From: Gloeobacter morelensis MG652769
GTDB taxonomy: Bacteria > Cyanobacteriota > Cyanobacteriia > Gloeobacterales > Gloeobacteraceae
NCBI RefSeq assembly: GCF_021018745.1
Contig: NZ_CP063845.1
Location: 3,224,001-3,288,000 of the forward strand
Direction of reading: 5' to 3'
Length of the DNA: 64,000 nt
Part shown: in pieces, positions 8,324 through 15,723 of the stretch
Layout of the letters: every line of letters begins with the position of its first letter
How positions within the stretch are numbered: position 1 is the first letter of the stretch
Notes under the pieces: generated by a model
The model's input: only the letters and a program-made list of their open reading frames with translations
What the model was told of the DNA's origin: nothing
The model's database searches: none
Made by a program: the position numbers and the translations under genes

Positions 8324-9847
8324 ATGACCGAAAAAACGGCAGGCCGCCACCCGCGCGACTGTCAGGTTGTCGTGATTGGAGCTGGGATTGGTGGATTGAC
8401 GGCCGGCGCGCTGCTGGCCGCCCGCGGCTTCGATGTCCTGGTGCTCGAACAGGCCTTTGTGCCGGGGGGGTGCGCCTCGACTTTTAAGCGGCGCGGGTTC
8501 ACCTTCGACGTCGGGGCCACCCAGGTGGCGGGGCTTGAACCGGGTGGGGTGCACGAGCGCATCTTCCGCGAACTCGGGGTGGAGCCGCCCGCCGCCCGAC
8601 CCTGCGACCCGGCCTGTGCGGTGTACCTGCCGCAGGAAACGGAGCCTATTTGCCTGTGGCGCGACCCGGAGCGCTGGCGCGCTGAGCGCATCCGTCACTT
8701 TCCTGGCAGTGAGCGCTTCTGGGCGAAGCTGGACCAGCTCTTTGAATTGAGTTGGGATTTCAACGCGCGCGAACCGCTGCTGCCGCCGGTACGACCCGAG
8801 GAGTACCTGGCTCTGGCCGCCAAGCTCAGACCCCGCACGCTGCTGACCTTGCCCTACGCCCTGCGCACCGTCGCCGATTTGCTCAGTGACTACAAGCTTG
8901 CGGACGACCGGCGGCTCAGGCGCTTCCTGGATATGCAGCTCAAACTCTACTCGACTGTCGAGGCAAACCAGACCGCCGCGCTGTACGGGGCGGTTTCCCT
9001 GGGAATGACCTGCGCTCCGCGGGGGCTCTTTCACCTCGAAGGCAGTATGCAGACCCTCAGCGACCGCCTGGTGGAGGCGCTGCGCCGGCACAACGGCCGG
9101 CTTTTGACCGGCCAGAAGGTGACCGCCATCCACACCCGTCACGGCCTGGCCGCCGGGGTCACCGTGCACGACCGCCGCAGCGGGCGCGACTGGGAAGTGC
9201 GCGCCGCCCAGATTGTGGCGAATGTGCCCGTCTGGAGCCTGCCGGAACTCACCGGTGCGGCCCTCACTAAAAATTATCGCGAGCGGGTCGACAAGCTCCC
9301 GGAGGCCCCGGGGGCCTTCGTCGCCTACCTGGGCGTGCGCTCGGAGGCCGTCCCGGCGGACTGCCCGCCCCATCTGCAGTTTCTGTACGATTACGACGGC
9401 CCGGTGGCTGAAAACAACTCGCTGTTCGTCTCGGTGAGTCAGCCCGGCGACGGCCGAGCCCCCCAGGGCTGCTCCACGATCATCGCCTCCAGCTTCACCG
9501 ACGCCAAAGCCTGGGGTGCCGCGGCGGACTACACCGCGATGAAGGAGCGCTACACCCGTACAGCCATCGAGTTGCTTGGCCGGTACTTTCCTGACCTCGA
9601 AGCCCACCTGGTGCACGTCGAAGCGGCCACACCGTGCACCTTTGAGCACTTTACGGCTCGCCCCCACGGCTTCGTGGGCGGCATCGGCCAGCGCCCGAGT
9701 CAGTTCGGTCCTTTTTCGCTCTCCAACCGCACACCGGTCGAAAACCTCTGGCTGGTGGGCGATAGCACCCACCCCGGGGAGGGCACAGCCGGGGTAAGCT
9801 ATTCGGCGCTCAACTGCGTGAAGCTGCTCGAAGCCGCCGTTTCCTGA
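8324..9847 (+). CDS. crtD: CrtD-like carotenoid C-3',4' desaturase
   Basis: A 507-residue FAD enzyme of the phytoene desaturase/carotenoid isomerase superfamily. The N-terminal FAD motif is VVVIGAGIGGLTAGALLA (residues 15-32), followed by FVPGGCASTF and FTFDVGATQVAGLEPGG, a phrase I associate with the cyanobacterial CrtD group (Synechocystis slr1293 type). The C-terminal dinucleotide motif is NLWLVGDSTHPGEGTAGVSYSALNC. CrtD introduces the 3',4' double bond of myxol- and oscillol-type glycosides in membrane-bound carotenoids. CrtO ketolase and CrtISO are the main alternatives in this superfamily. The frame is complete and has the GC-rich codon use of its neighbours. Confidence 0.78.
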   Translation: MTEKTAGRHPRDCQVVVIGAGIGGLTAGALLAARGFDVLVLEQAFVPGGCASTFKRRGFTFDVGATQVAGLEPGGVHERIFRELGVEPPAARPCDPACAVYLPQETEPICLWRDPERWRAERIRHFPGSERFWAKLDQLFELSWDFNAREPLLPPVRPEEYLALAAKLRPRTLLTLPYALRTVADLLSDYKLADDRRLRRFLDMQLKLYSTVEANQTAALYGAVSLGMTCAPRGLFHLEGSMQTLSDRLVEALRRHNGRLLTGQKVTAIHTRHGLAAGVTVHDRRSGRDWEVRAAQIVANVPVWSLPELTGAALTKNYRERVDKLPEAPGAFVAYLGVRSEAVPADCPPHLQFLYDYDGPVAENNSLFVSVSQPGDGRAPQGCSTIIASSFTDAKAWGAAADYTAMKERYTRTAIELLGRYFPDLEAHLVHVEAATPCTFEHFTARPHGFVGGIGQRPSQFGPFSLSNRTPVENLWLVGDSTHPGEGTAGVSYSALNCVKLLEAAVS

Positions 9848-10192
9848 AGTTCAAGCACCGGCGCTCAAAGACACAGAGGCAATCCATCGGTTTCTAAAGC
9901 GTGATTTGCCTCTCAAAAATACTCCGGCAATCCAATTGTTTATAAGCAACTAAACATAGGGATTTAACAGTTGCAAGCGCTTCTGATCGAATTGCTGAGA
10001 TTAGTCGCGCTGGAATACAGAATAGGGAGTGCACAGCTTGTCTTCGGGCGCACTGTTGATTGTGTTCTCCCCATTTCAAGGGATAAATGAAGGCGACGTA
10101 CAAAGAGTGATTTCCTCCATATCAAGGAGGACGAAGCGTCTGTTAGCCGGTGACACTGTCTTTAGCATTTAGATTATGAAGAGGATTCCACA
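9848..10192. other. 345-base intergenic region, AT-richer than its surroundings
   Basis: No credible gene is seen. The stretch is visibly richer in A/T than the flanking genes. It contains two related phrases, GGCAATCCATCGGTTT at about 9889 and GGCAATCCAATTGTTT at about 9929, and a short CCTCC-N7-GGAGG inverted repeat at 10112-10128. It probably holds the promoter and leader of the secreted helix-hairpin-helix protein that starts at 10193; no -10/-35 pair can be named with confidence. Confidence 0.5.
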
Positions 10193-10669
10193 ATGCAGGA
10201 ACATATCCGCAAGATCAGCGCCCTGGTGTTGAGCGGAGCAGTCTGCATGGGGATGGGTACTGTGGTTTTGGCCCAGAGCAACCCCAGTCCGTCGGGCACT
10301 TATCAACCGGGCGACAAGACCAACCAGGTACCGCCCACAACGACCACACCCGAGCCCGGCCCTGCCGGCACTCCGCCGAGCCCGAGCAGCCCCTACGGTG
10401 CCCCAGCTCAGCCGTCGACCACTCCACCGTCTTCTGGCAGCCCGTCGACCACCCCAGCCCCGGCTGCCCGGACGATCGACCTCAATTCGGTCACTTCCGC
10501 GCAGCTGGTTCGCGCTGGGCTCGACGAACCCTCCGCCAAACTTATCGAACAAAACCAGCCCTACGGCAAGCCAGAGGATGTTCTGCAGGTGCAAGGTTTG
10601 TCCGAACAGACCAAGGCGGCGCTCAAGGCGAACATGGATATCCTCAGAGCCAATCCCAAAGTGAAGTAG
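10193..10669 (+). CDS. Exported helix-hairpin-helix (ComEA-like) protein with Pro/Ser/Thr linker
   Basis: A 158-residue protein: signal peptide at residues 1-27 (ending VVLAQ), a Pro/Ser/Thr-rich spacer to about residue 95, then a helix-hairpin-helix_3 domain of about 60 residues starting [25 protein letters not shown] and ending [16 protein letters not shown]. The domain resembles ComEA and the photosystem II extrinsic protein PsbU, both of which use this fold; the long linker and length do not match PsbU well. It may bind DNA during uptake or act as a wall or thylakoid-lumen protein. It converges with another secreted Pro/Thr-rich gene across a terminator. Confidence 0.75.
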   Translation: MQEHIRKISALVLSGAVCMGMGTVVLAQSNPSPSGTYQPGDKTNQVPPTTTTPEPGPAGTPPSPSSPYGAPAQPSTTPPSSGSPSTTPAPAARTIDLNSVTSAQLVRAGLDEPSAKLIEQNQPYGKPEDVLQVQGLSEQTKAALKANMDILRANPKVK

Positions 10670-10761
10670 GCCAGGTTTTCGGTTGAAGACCTGACCTCGA
10701 TAACCGTATTGCCGGCCTGGCAGTTTTGACGAACTCCACCTTTCTCCCAGGCCGTTTTCTA

Positions 10762-10793
10762 TTTTTTGCCTGCTCTCCGAAGCAGGCATTTTT
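10762..10793. terminator. Bidirectional Rho-independent terminator
   Basis: Stem GCCTGCT (10768-10774) with AGCAGGC (10781-10787), a CTCCGA loop, a T-run on the plus strand (10788-10793, ATTTTT) and the matching ATTTTTT on the other flank. It lies between two convergent secreted-protein genes (ends at 10669 and 10802). Confidence 0.85.
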
Positions 10794-10801
10794 GCAGGAA
10801 A

Positions 10802-11209
10802 CTACCCGGGATTGATTGTCGAAGTCGTACCGCTTGGCGGGACTGTAGCAGGGCTGGGGGCAGGGGTTGTGGAGGGCTGGGGGTTGAATGTCGAACCGGA
10901 CGGCGAGCCTGGCGAAATTGGGTTGATAGGCGCGGGGCGGCCGACCGCTCCGGGCGAAACGGTCCCGCTCGGATTGCTGTAGACGCCTGAGGAGCTGGGA
11001 CTGACGTTGGTTCCCGGTGGATTCGGACCGGCATAAACGGGGGTAGCAGGCGGGTTCGGGTTGATCGGGCTGCTGTTGGGCACTGTTGCAGGTCCGGGGG
11101 CGGTTCCTCCCGGGGTGGTTGTAGTCTGGGCTGCCGCCGCAAACCACAAAGCGCTCGCGGTGGTCCCGACAGCCAAAGCAACGGCAAGCGCGCGGGTCAA
11201 TCGAATCAT
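10802..11209 (-). CDS. Exported Pro/Thr/Ser-rich low-complexity protein
   Basis: A 135-residue protein with a signal peptide (LTRALAVALAVGTTASALWFAAAAQ) and a mature part made almost only of Pro, Thr, Ser, Gly and Asn (PNSSPINPNPPATPVY and similar). No domain, cysteine or membrane segment is present. Composition and export suggest a flexible cell-surface or periplasmic polymer. It faces the helix-hairpin-helix protein at 10193-10669, which has a similar Pro/Thr linker, so a shared context at the cell surface is possible. The frame could in principle be a compositional artefact, but the good signal peptide argues for a real gene. Confidence 0.62.
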   Translation of the reverse strand: MIRLTRALAVALAVGTTASALWFAAAAQTTTTPGGTAPGPATVPNSSPINPNPPATPVYAGPNPPGTNVSPSSSGVYSNPSGTVSPGAVGRPAPINPISPGSPSGSTFNPQPSTTPAPSPATVPPSGTTSTINPG

Positions 11210-11341
11210 GCTGGCCTCGTGGATGTCCTGCTTCCAGGTTGCCGCCGATTGAGAGCCTTGCCCCCTACCCCAGGTGGGAATCCGCGGGCGGCGGCGGCTG
11301 GCGTTTGGCGCGGGTGGACCGGCTGCGGCATTCTGGTGTTG

Positions 11342-12139
11342 ATGAGGCAGAGAAATTCGGTGAACGCGGTACGGATCTGGGCGGTGGCAAGCAACGTCTT
11401 TCGCGAGTCGGTCCGCGACCGCATCTTGTATCTGATTGCCCTGTTTGCGGTGCTATTGCTGGTAGGGGCAAGATTACTGCCGGACCTCAGCGCCGGGGCC
11501 GAGTACAAAATCGTCCTCGATCTCGGCTTGGGGGCGATGCATCTGTTTGGCCTGGTGGTGGCTATTTTCCTGGGCACCAACCTGCTCAGCAAAGAAATCG
11601 ACAAACGCACGATCTTCGTGCTGCTCTCCAAACCCCTCGGGCGGGGGGAATTTATCCTGGGCAAGCATCTGGGGCTTGCGGCGGTGATTGCTCTGTTGGT
11701 AGCTGCGATGGCCCTCTGTTTTTTTGGGGTGGTCTGGATCGAGCGGGTACCGGTGGCTGAGCTCGGTATTCCGTTGGTGCTGTCGGTCGTCTTTGCCTAT
11801 ATCGAACTGCTGTTGCTGGTGGCGGCGGCCTTGTTTTTCGGAAGCTTCGCCAGTGCGGTGATGGCTTCAATCTTTACCCTGTGTCTTTATCTGGTGGGCC
11901 ACTTTACCCAGGATCTGCTCAAACTCGGCCGCCTCGCCGGGAGCACCTCTATTGAGCAGGCCACCCAGATTCTCTACCTGGTCTTGCCGGATCTTGAACG
12001 GCTCAATTTGCGCAACGGGGCCGTCTTCGGCCAGATTCCCCCTACAACCGAACTGGTACAGGCGGGAGCCTACGGTCTTCTCTACACCGGCATCCTGCTT
12101 GCTCTCGCCATCGCCGTCTTCAGTCGCAGGGAATTTTGA
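11342..12139 (+). CDS. ABC-2-type transporter permease
   Basis: A 265-residue inner-membrane protein with about six hydrophobic helices (YLIALFAVLLLVGARLL, LGLAAVIALLVAAMALCFFGVV, IPLVLSVVFAYIELLLLVAAALFF and others). The region SKEIDKRTIFVLLSKPLGRGEFILGKHLG is the characteristic cytoplasmic loop of ABC-2 permeases. The cognate ATPase is not next to it; the family often acts with a separately encoded ATPase in lipid, polysaccharide or drug export. The ATG at 11342 is chosen because the residues before it in the open frame (from 11219) are antisense to the neighbouring signal peptide and low in quality. Followed by a toxin-antitoxin pair on the same strand. Confidence 0.88.
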   Translation: MRQRNSVNAVRIWAVASNVFRESVRDRILYLIALFAVLLLVGARLLPDLSAGAEYKIVLDLGLGAMHLFGLVVAIFLGTNLLSKEIDKRTIFVLLSKPLGRGEFILGKHLGLAAVIALLVAAMALCFFGVVWIERVPVAELGIPLVLSVVFAYIELLLLVAAALFFGSFASAVMASIFTLCLYLVGHFTQDLLKLGRLAGSTSIEQATQILYLVLPDLERLNLRNGAVFGQIPPTTELVQAGAYGLLYTGILLALAIAVFSRREF

Positions 12140-12236
12140 TTCTGTTGCTTCTGTTCTCGGTAAGGCCCTCGAAATCGACAGAAAATGCCATATGCTGGCA
12201 ATGTGTGGCACCGAAGAGAAAACGTGACACAAAAGA

Positions 12237-12428
12237 GTGAATATGGATGACACATTGAAATCGGTGAAAGTGCATCTGGGTCGCCAGGGTCGGTTGGTAC
12301 TCGAAAAGCAGGACACGATTAAGCAACGGTTAAAGGCTCGATTTGCACACTTGCCCGAAGAGCACAGTTTGGTAGATGATTTGATCGCGGAACGGCGTGA
12401 AGCTGCGAGAGCGGAAGCGGCTGAATGA
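12237..12428 (+). CDS. Antitoxin of a VapBC-type pair (AbrB/MazE-like N-terminus)
   Basis: A short protein of 61-63 residues, starting at GTG 12237 or ATG 12243. The segment VKVHLGRQGRLVLEKQ looks like the first strands of an AbrB/SpoVT swapped-hairpin DNA-binding domain, although it is shorter than usual and lacks a clear second half. The Ala/Glu/Arg-rich C-terminal helix would wrap the toxin. Its stop overlaps the toxin start by 4 bases (ATGA), the usual arrangement of such modules, so it should autoregulate the pair. Family placement rests on position and this short motif. Confidence 0.7.
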   Translation: MNMDDTLKSVKVHLGRQGRLVLEKQDTIKQRLKARFAHLPEEHSLVDDLIAERREAARAEAAE

Positions 12429-12805
12429 CAGTCGTTTTGGATGCCTCGGCGCTGCTGGCTTATTTGAGAGACGCACCAGGAAATGTCGTGGTGGATGGAG
12501 TGCTGGCGGAGGGGGCAATCTCGAGTGTGAACTGGGCGGAAGTCGTGCAGAAGTCGATCGCGGCAGGTGTCGGAGTGGATGGAATGCTGGATGATTTGCA
12601 GGCTCTTGGTGTGAGTGTGGAACCGTTTATGCCGGAGGACGGGGAAGTCACCGGACGACTGTGGGAGAAAACGCGACAGTCGGGATTGTCCCTGGGAGAT
12701 CGAGCCCGCCTGAGTCTGAGATTGCGATTGGGAGTGCCTGTTTTGACGTGTGACCGCGCCTGGGCATCTCTCAACCTTTCTATCGGTGTGCAAGTAATTC
12801 GGTGA
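12425..12805 (+). CDS. vapC: VapC-type PIN-domain ribonuclease toxin
   Basis: A 126-residue PIN domain. The acidic residues of the Mg-dependent nuclease are visible: D in VVLDASALLAYL, E in SSVNWAEVV, D in GLSLGDRARLSLRL and D in VLTCDRAWASL. These proteins cleave tRNA or rRNA when freed from their antitoxin. The length is standard. The start ATG overlaps the antitoxin stop by 4 bases. The gene looks intact, unlike the collapsed PIN relic at 39562-39685, whose N- and C-terminal motifs match this one. Which RNA it cuts cannot be told. Confidence 0.93.
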   Translation: MTVVLDASALLAYLRDAPGNVVVDGVLAEGAISSVNWAEVVQKSIAAGVGVDGMLDDLQALGVSVEPFMPEDGEVTGRLWEKTRQSGLSLGDRARLSLRLRLGVPVLTCDRAWASLNLSIGVQVIR

Positions 12806-12846
12806 GACTTTACTCGAATAGAAACAGTGGATCCCATTTGGATTTT

Positions 12847-14199
12847 TTACTGTGTTAACAGTCGAGCCAAGCTGGGTAGCGCTTCGCCGTAAGTAGGGTG
12901 AATGTGGACGGATTGTTCGAGAATTTTCCAGGTGGAACCCGCCTGCATATGGGCAAGCAGCACATGGACGATCTCGGCGGCTTCGTACCCGACCAGGGTC
13001 GCCCCCAGAATTTTGTCGGTGTCTTCGTCCACCACCAGCCGATAGAAGCCCAGGTCGTGTCCCCACTCGATCGCCCGGGCGATGTGGGCCATGGGCAAGG
13101 TCACCGCGCGCGCCCGGTGGCCTTGGGCGAGTGCCTGATCGAGGGTCAGCCCCACCCGCCCGACCTGGGGCTCGGTGTAGACCGCGTAGCCCAACACCCG
13201 ATCGGAGCGGGTGCGCTGCTCGCCGTTTAAGATCGCCTGCAACCGCCGGTAATCCTCCCAGGAGACGTGGGTGAAGGCGGGCTGGCGGGCCACATCGCCG
13301 ATGGCGTACACCCCCGGGGCGGTGGTGCGAAAGTGCTCGTCGATGACCACGTAGCCCTGCTTATCGAGGTCGATGCCCGCCGCCGAAGCGCCGAGGGCGG
13401 CGGTGTTCGGGATGCGCCCGGCAGCAGCCAGCAAAGCTGCATCCCCCCGCAAAGTCTGCCCGTCTGCCAGGGTGAGCGCGCAGATCCCATTCTGGTAAAT
13501 CGCCTCGTTCACCTCGCAATCAAGATGCAGGTGAACGCCGTCGCGGCTTAGGGCCTCAGCCAGCACTTCGCCCACCTCCGGTTCTTCGTGATTTAAAAGC
13601 CGATCGTGGTTGTGGACGATGTGCACTTCACTGCCCAGGCGCGCCAGTCCCTGCCCGAGTTCGAGGCCGATGTAGCCACCCCCCAGGATGAGGGTGCACC
13701 TCGGCAGCTTCTCCAGATCAAAAATGTTCAAGTTGGTGAGTAGTGGTAAACCCTTCAAATCCGGCAGCTCCGGAATGGCAGGCCCGGTGCCGGTGTTGAT
13801 TACTACCAGCGGCGATTGCACCTGTAATCCGCCGCCGGTGACCGTCTGGGGGTCCAGGAAGCTTGCCTCGGCGCGCACGATCCGCACCCCCGCTTCGGTG
13901 AGCCGCCGCTCGATACCCTGGCTGAAACTGGCGCGAATCGAGCGCACCCGCTCCATCACGCGCTCAAAATCGACCTTGACCTCGGCGTGGATACCCAAAG
14001 GTGCCGCCAGCCGCGCCCGTCCGGCGGCGTGGGCGGCGGCAAGGAGCGCCTTCGAGGGCGTGCAGCCGTAGTTGATGCAGCTTCCCCCCAGGGCGGCGCG
14101 CTCAAAGAGCACCACCTTGCGGCCGCAACGGGCCTGGTCCACCGCCAGCGGGACGCCCCCCTGGCCGCTGCCGATGACGATCACATCCGCCTTTTCCAT
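12847..14199 (-). CDS. Class I flavin disulfide oxidoreductase (mercuric reductase/dihydrolipoamide dehydrogenase-like)
   Basis: A 450-residue flavoprotein. FAD motif VIVIGSGQGGVPLAVDQA (residues 6-23), redox-active disulfide in GGSCINYGCTPSK (residues 38-50), NAD(P)-binding ILGGGYIGLELGQGLARLG, second FAD motif GVYAIGDVARQPAFTH, and the C-terminal HIHPTYGEALPSL containing the His-Glu pair of the catalytic interface. The C-terminal CC pair and heavy-metal domain of a true mercuric reductase are absent, so it more likely reduces a small disulfide or another acceptor. It converges with vapC (41-base gap) and is divergent from the small genes that follow. Confidence 0.92.
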   Translation of the reverse strand: MEKADVIVIGSGQGGVPLAVDQARCGRKVVLFERAALGGSCINYGCTPSKALLAAAHAAGRARLAAPLGIHAEVKVDFERVMERVRSIRASFSQGIERRLTEAGVRIVRAEASFLDPQTVTGGGLQVQSPLVVINTGTGPAIPELPDLKGLPLLTNLNIFDLEKLPRCTLILGGGYIGLELGQGLARLGSEVHIVHNHDRLLNHEEPEVGEVLAEALSRDGVHLHLDCEVNEAIYQNGICALTLADGQTLRGDAALLAAAGRIPNTAALGASAAGIDLDKQGYVVIDEHFRTTAPGVYAIGDVARQPAFTHVSWEDYRRLQAILNGEQRTRSDRVLGYAVYTEPQVGRVGLTLDQALAQGHRARAVTLPMAHIARAIEWGHDLGFYRLVVDEDTDKILGATLVGYEAAEIVHVLLAHMQAGSTWKILEQSVHIHPTYGEALPSLARLLTQ

Positions 14200-14371
14200 C
14201 GCCCTGCCACCCGCGCTTCACCCACGATTATTCCGGTTTTCGCGCCGATGGGCTATGGGCGCCGTCCCTGTTCGCGCCAATGCATCTGTTGGGTCCGCAC
14301 AAGCGTACTCATGATGACCACGGCGAATCCACCAGTGCCGTTGTGCCCCCCGCGCTTCGCAGGAGTGATCC

Positions 14372-14494
14372 ATGTTTCCGTATGTGACTGCTATTTTCTG
14401 GTCTGTGCCCTTCCAAACAGAGCACGTTGCCCTTTTGTGGATCGCCATGGCCCTGATGGTGCTGAGCGTCCTCGAACATTACCGCATCTTTTGA
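14372..14494 (+). CDS. Small single-span membrane protein, 40 residues
   Basis: ATG at 14372 is preceded by AGGAG at 14361-14365, a good ribosome site. The product begins MFPYVTAIFWSVPFQ and contains one hydrophobic helix (HVALLWIAMALMVLSVLEHY). It ends at TGA 14492-14494, 8 bases before the DUF2949 gene, so the two are likely co-transcribed. No family is recognised. The RBS, the helix and tight spacing support a genuine short gene. Confidence 0.55.
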   Translation: MFPYVTAIFWSVPFQTEHVALLWIAMALMVLSVLEHYRIF

Positions 14495-14502
14495 GGTCCG
14501 CT

Positions 14503-14676
14503 ATGTATCCGGCGATGGAAGAATATTTGATCGCGCGCGGCCTGGTGAGCGAACGGCAACTGCAGCGCGCCGGAGAACTGGCGCAACTGTGGCAGGGGAC
14601 GGTGCCGGTGGTGCTGTGGAAACTGGGCTGGATCGACTTGAACACATTTGCGGCACTGCTCGAATATTCGGTGTAG
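14503..14676 (+). CDS. DUF2949 family small protein
   Basis: A 57-residue soluble protein. EEYLIARGLVSERQLQRAGELA followed by VPVVLWKLGWIDLNTFAALLEY matches the two short helices and the LW-x-GWIDL core that I associate with DUF2949, a small cyanobacteria-specific family of unknown function. The start ATG at 14503 follows GAGG at 14493-14496. The reading frame is open far upstream (to 13987), but that portion is antisense to the oxidoreductase gene. It is probably in an operon with the 40-residue membrane protein before it. Confidence 0.75.
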   Translation: MYPAMEEYLIARGLVSERQLQRAGELAQLWQGTVPVVLWKLGWIDLNTFAALLEYSV

Positions 14677-14695
14677 AGCAGGTGTCAGGATTGAA
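14677..14695 (+). repeat. Dispersed AGCAGGTGTCAGG repeat, copy 1
   Basis: AGCAGGTGTCAGG followed by TTGAAAA, immediately after the DUF2949 stop codon. The same 13-mer plus TGAAAA occurs at 49769, and a variant (AGCAGGTGTCGGG) starts in the stop codon at 49502. Confidence 0.6.
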
Positions 14696-14807
14696 AATGT
14701 TGTGCGCCGGTGCTTTGCGTTCCATGCAGCAGAGGTGCGGTGAATCTCCTTCGGGCGGTTGACGGAGCCTGGCCTTTCGGGGTACACCGGCGGCGTTGCC
14801 CATCCGG

Positions 14808-15713
14808 ATGGCCATGGACACCGCCGCGCCGAAGCCTGAGGTACTTGTCAACGCCAGAGCCCGCCTCGGGGAAGGTCCCTGCTGGCATGAACCTACCCGG
14901 ACGCTGTACTGGGTCGATATCCACAACCACCGAGTCCATCACTGCGACCCGACCACCGGGGAGAACCGATTTTTTGAGGTGGGCGAGGTGGTCGGTTGCC
15001 TCGCCCCGGCGGGGGACTATCGGCTCATCCTGGCCCGGCGCCACGATCTGGTTTTTCTCGATACCACCGATGGCGCGGTGACGCCCATTTTGCAAGTCGA
15101 GGCGCCCCGGCCGGGGGTGCGCTTCAACGACGGCAAGTGCGACGCCGCCGGACGCTTCTGGTTCGGCTCGGCGGATCCGGAGGGGGGCACGGGCTGTCTG
15201 TATCGCTTCGACCCGGACAGGTCACTCCACCGGATGGAGACGGGGCTATTTATCTCCAACGGCCTTGGCTGGAGTCCGGATCAGCGGACGTTTTATCTGA
15301 CCGATACGCCAAGGCAGACCATCTACGCCTACGACTTCGACCTCGAAAGCGGCCGGATCGCCCGTCGGCGCCCGTGGGTGGATCTAAGCGGTATGGGTCT
15401 GTTTCCGGACGGGCTGACGGTCGATCGAGAAGGCTGCCTGTGGTCAGCGATGTGGGACGGCTGGTGCGTCGTCCGCTTTGCCCCCGACGGTCGCGAACGC
15501 TCGCGCCTGGGTCTGCCCGTGCAGCGGCCCACCTGCTGCACCTTCGGCGGAGCGGACCTGGGCACGCTTTTTATCACCAGCGCCTCGGTGGGCTTAAGCG
15601 AAGCACAGATCGAAAAGAGTTTTCACTCCGGGGATGTGTTCTGCGTCCGGGGCCTAGCTGTGGGTGTACCGACCTACAGCTTCGCGGGGAGCGATAATGT
15701 AAAAGCTCTGTAA
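14808..15713 (+). CDS. SMP-30/gluconolactonase family lactonase
   Basis: A six-bladed beta-propeller protein of about 300 residues. Metal- and substrate-site signatures are visible: LGEGPCWHEPTRTLYWVDI with the conserved glutamate near residue 20, FNDGKCDAAGRFWFGS (N and D), and TGLFISNGLGWSPDQRTFY with the second asparagine, then LFPDGLTVDREGCLW with the catalytic aspartate. Members hydrolyse sugar lactones using Ca or Zn. The start could be ATG 14808 or ATG 14814; the upstream TTG at 14796 is less likely. The ABC exporter starts 10 bases after this gene, suggesting co-transcription, though no functional link is known. Confidence 0.92.
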   Translation: MAMDTAAPKPEVLVNARARLGEGPCWHEPTRTLYWVDIHNHRVHHCDPTTGENRFFEVGEVVGCLAPAGDYRLILARRHDLVFLDTTDGAVTPILQVEAPRPGVRFNDGKCDAAGRFWFGSADPEGGTGCLYRFDPDRSLHRMETGLFISNGLGWSPDQRTFYLTDTPRQTIYAYDFDLESGRIARRRPWVDLSGMGLFPDGLTVDREGCLWSAMWDGWCVVRFAPDGRERSRLGLPVQRPTCCTFGGADLGTLFITSASVGLSEAQIEKSFHSGDVFCVRGLAVGVPTYSFAGSDNVKAL

Positions 15714-15723
15714 CGCATTGTGC

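Noticed and set aside
8234-9772. 512-residue frame opposite crtD
   Set aside because: Antisense to a clear FAD enzyme; composition typical of a shadow frame.
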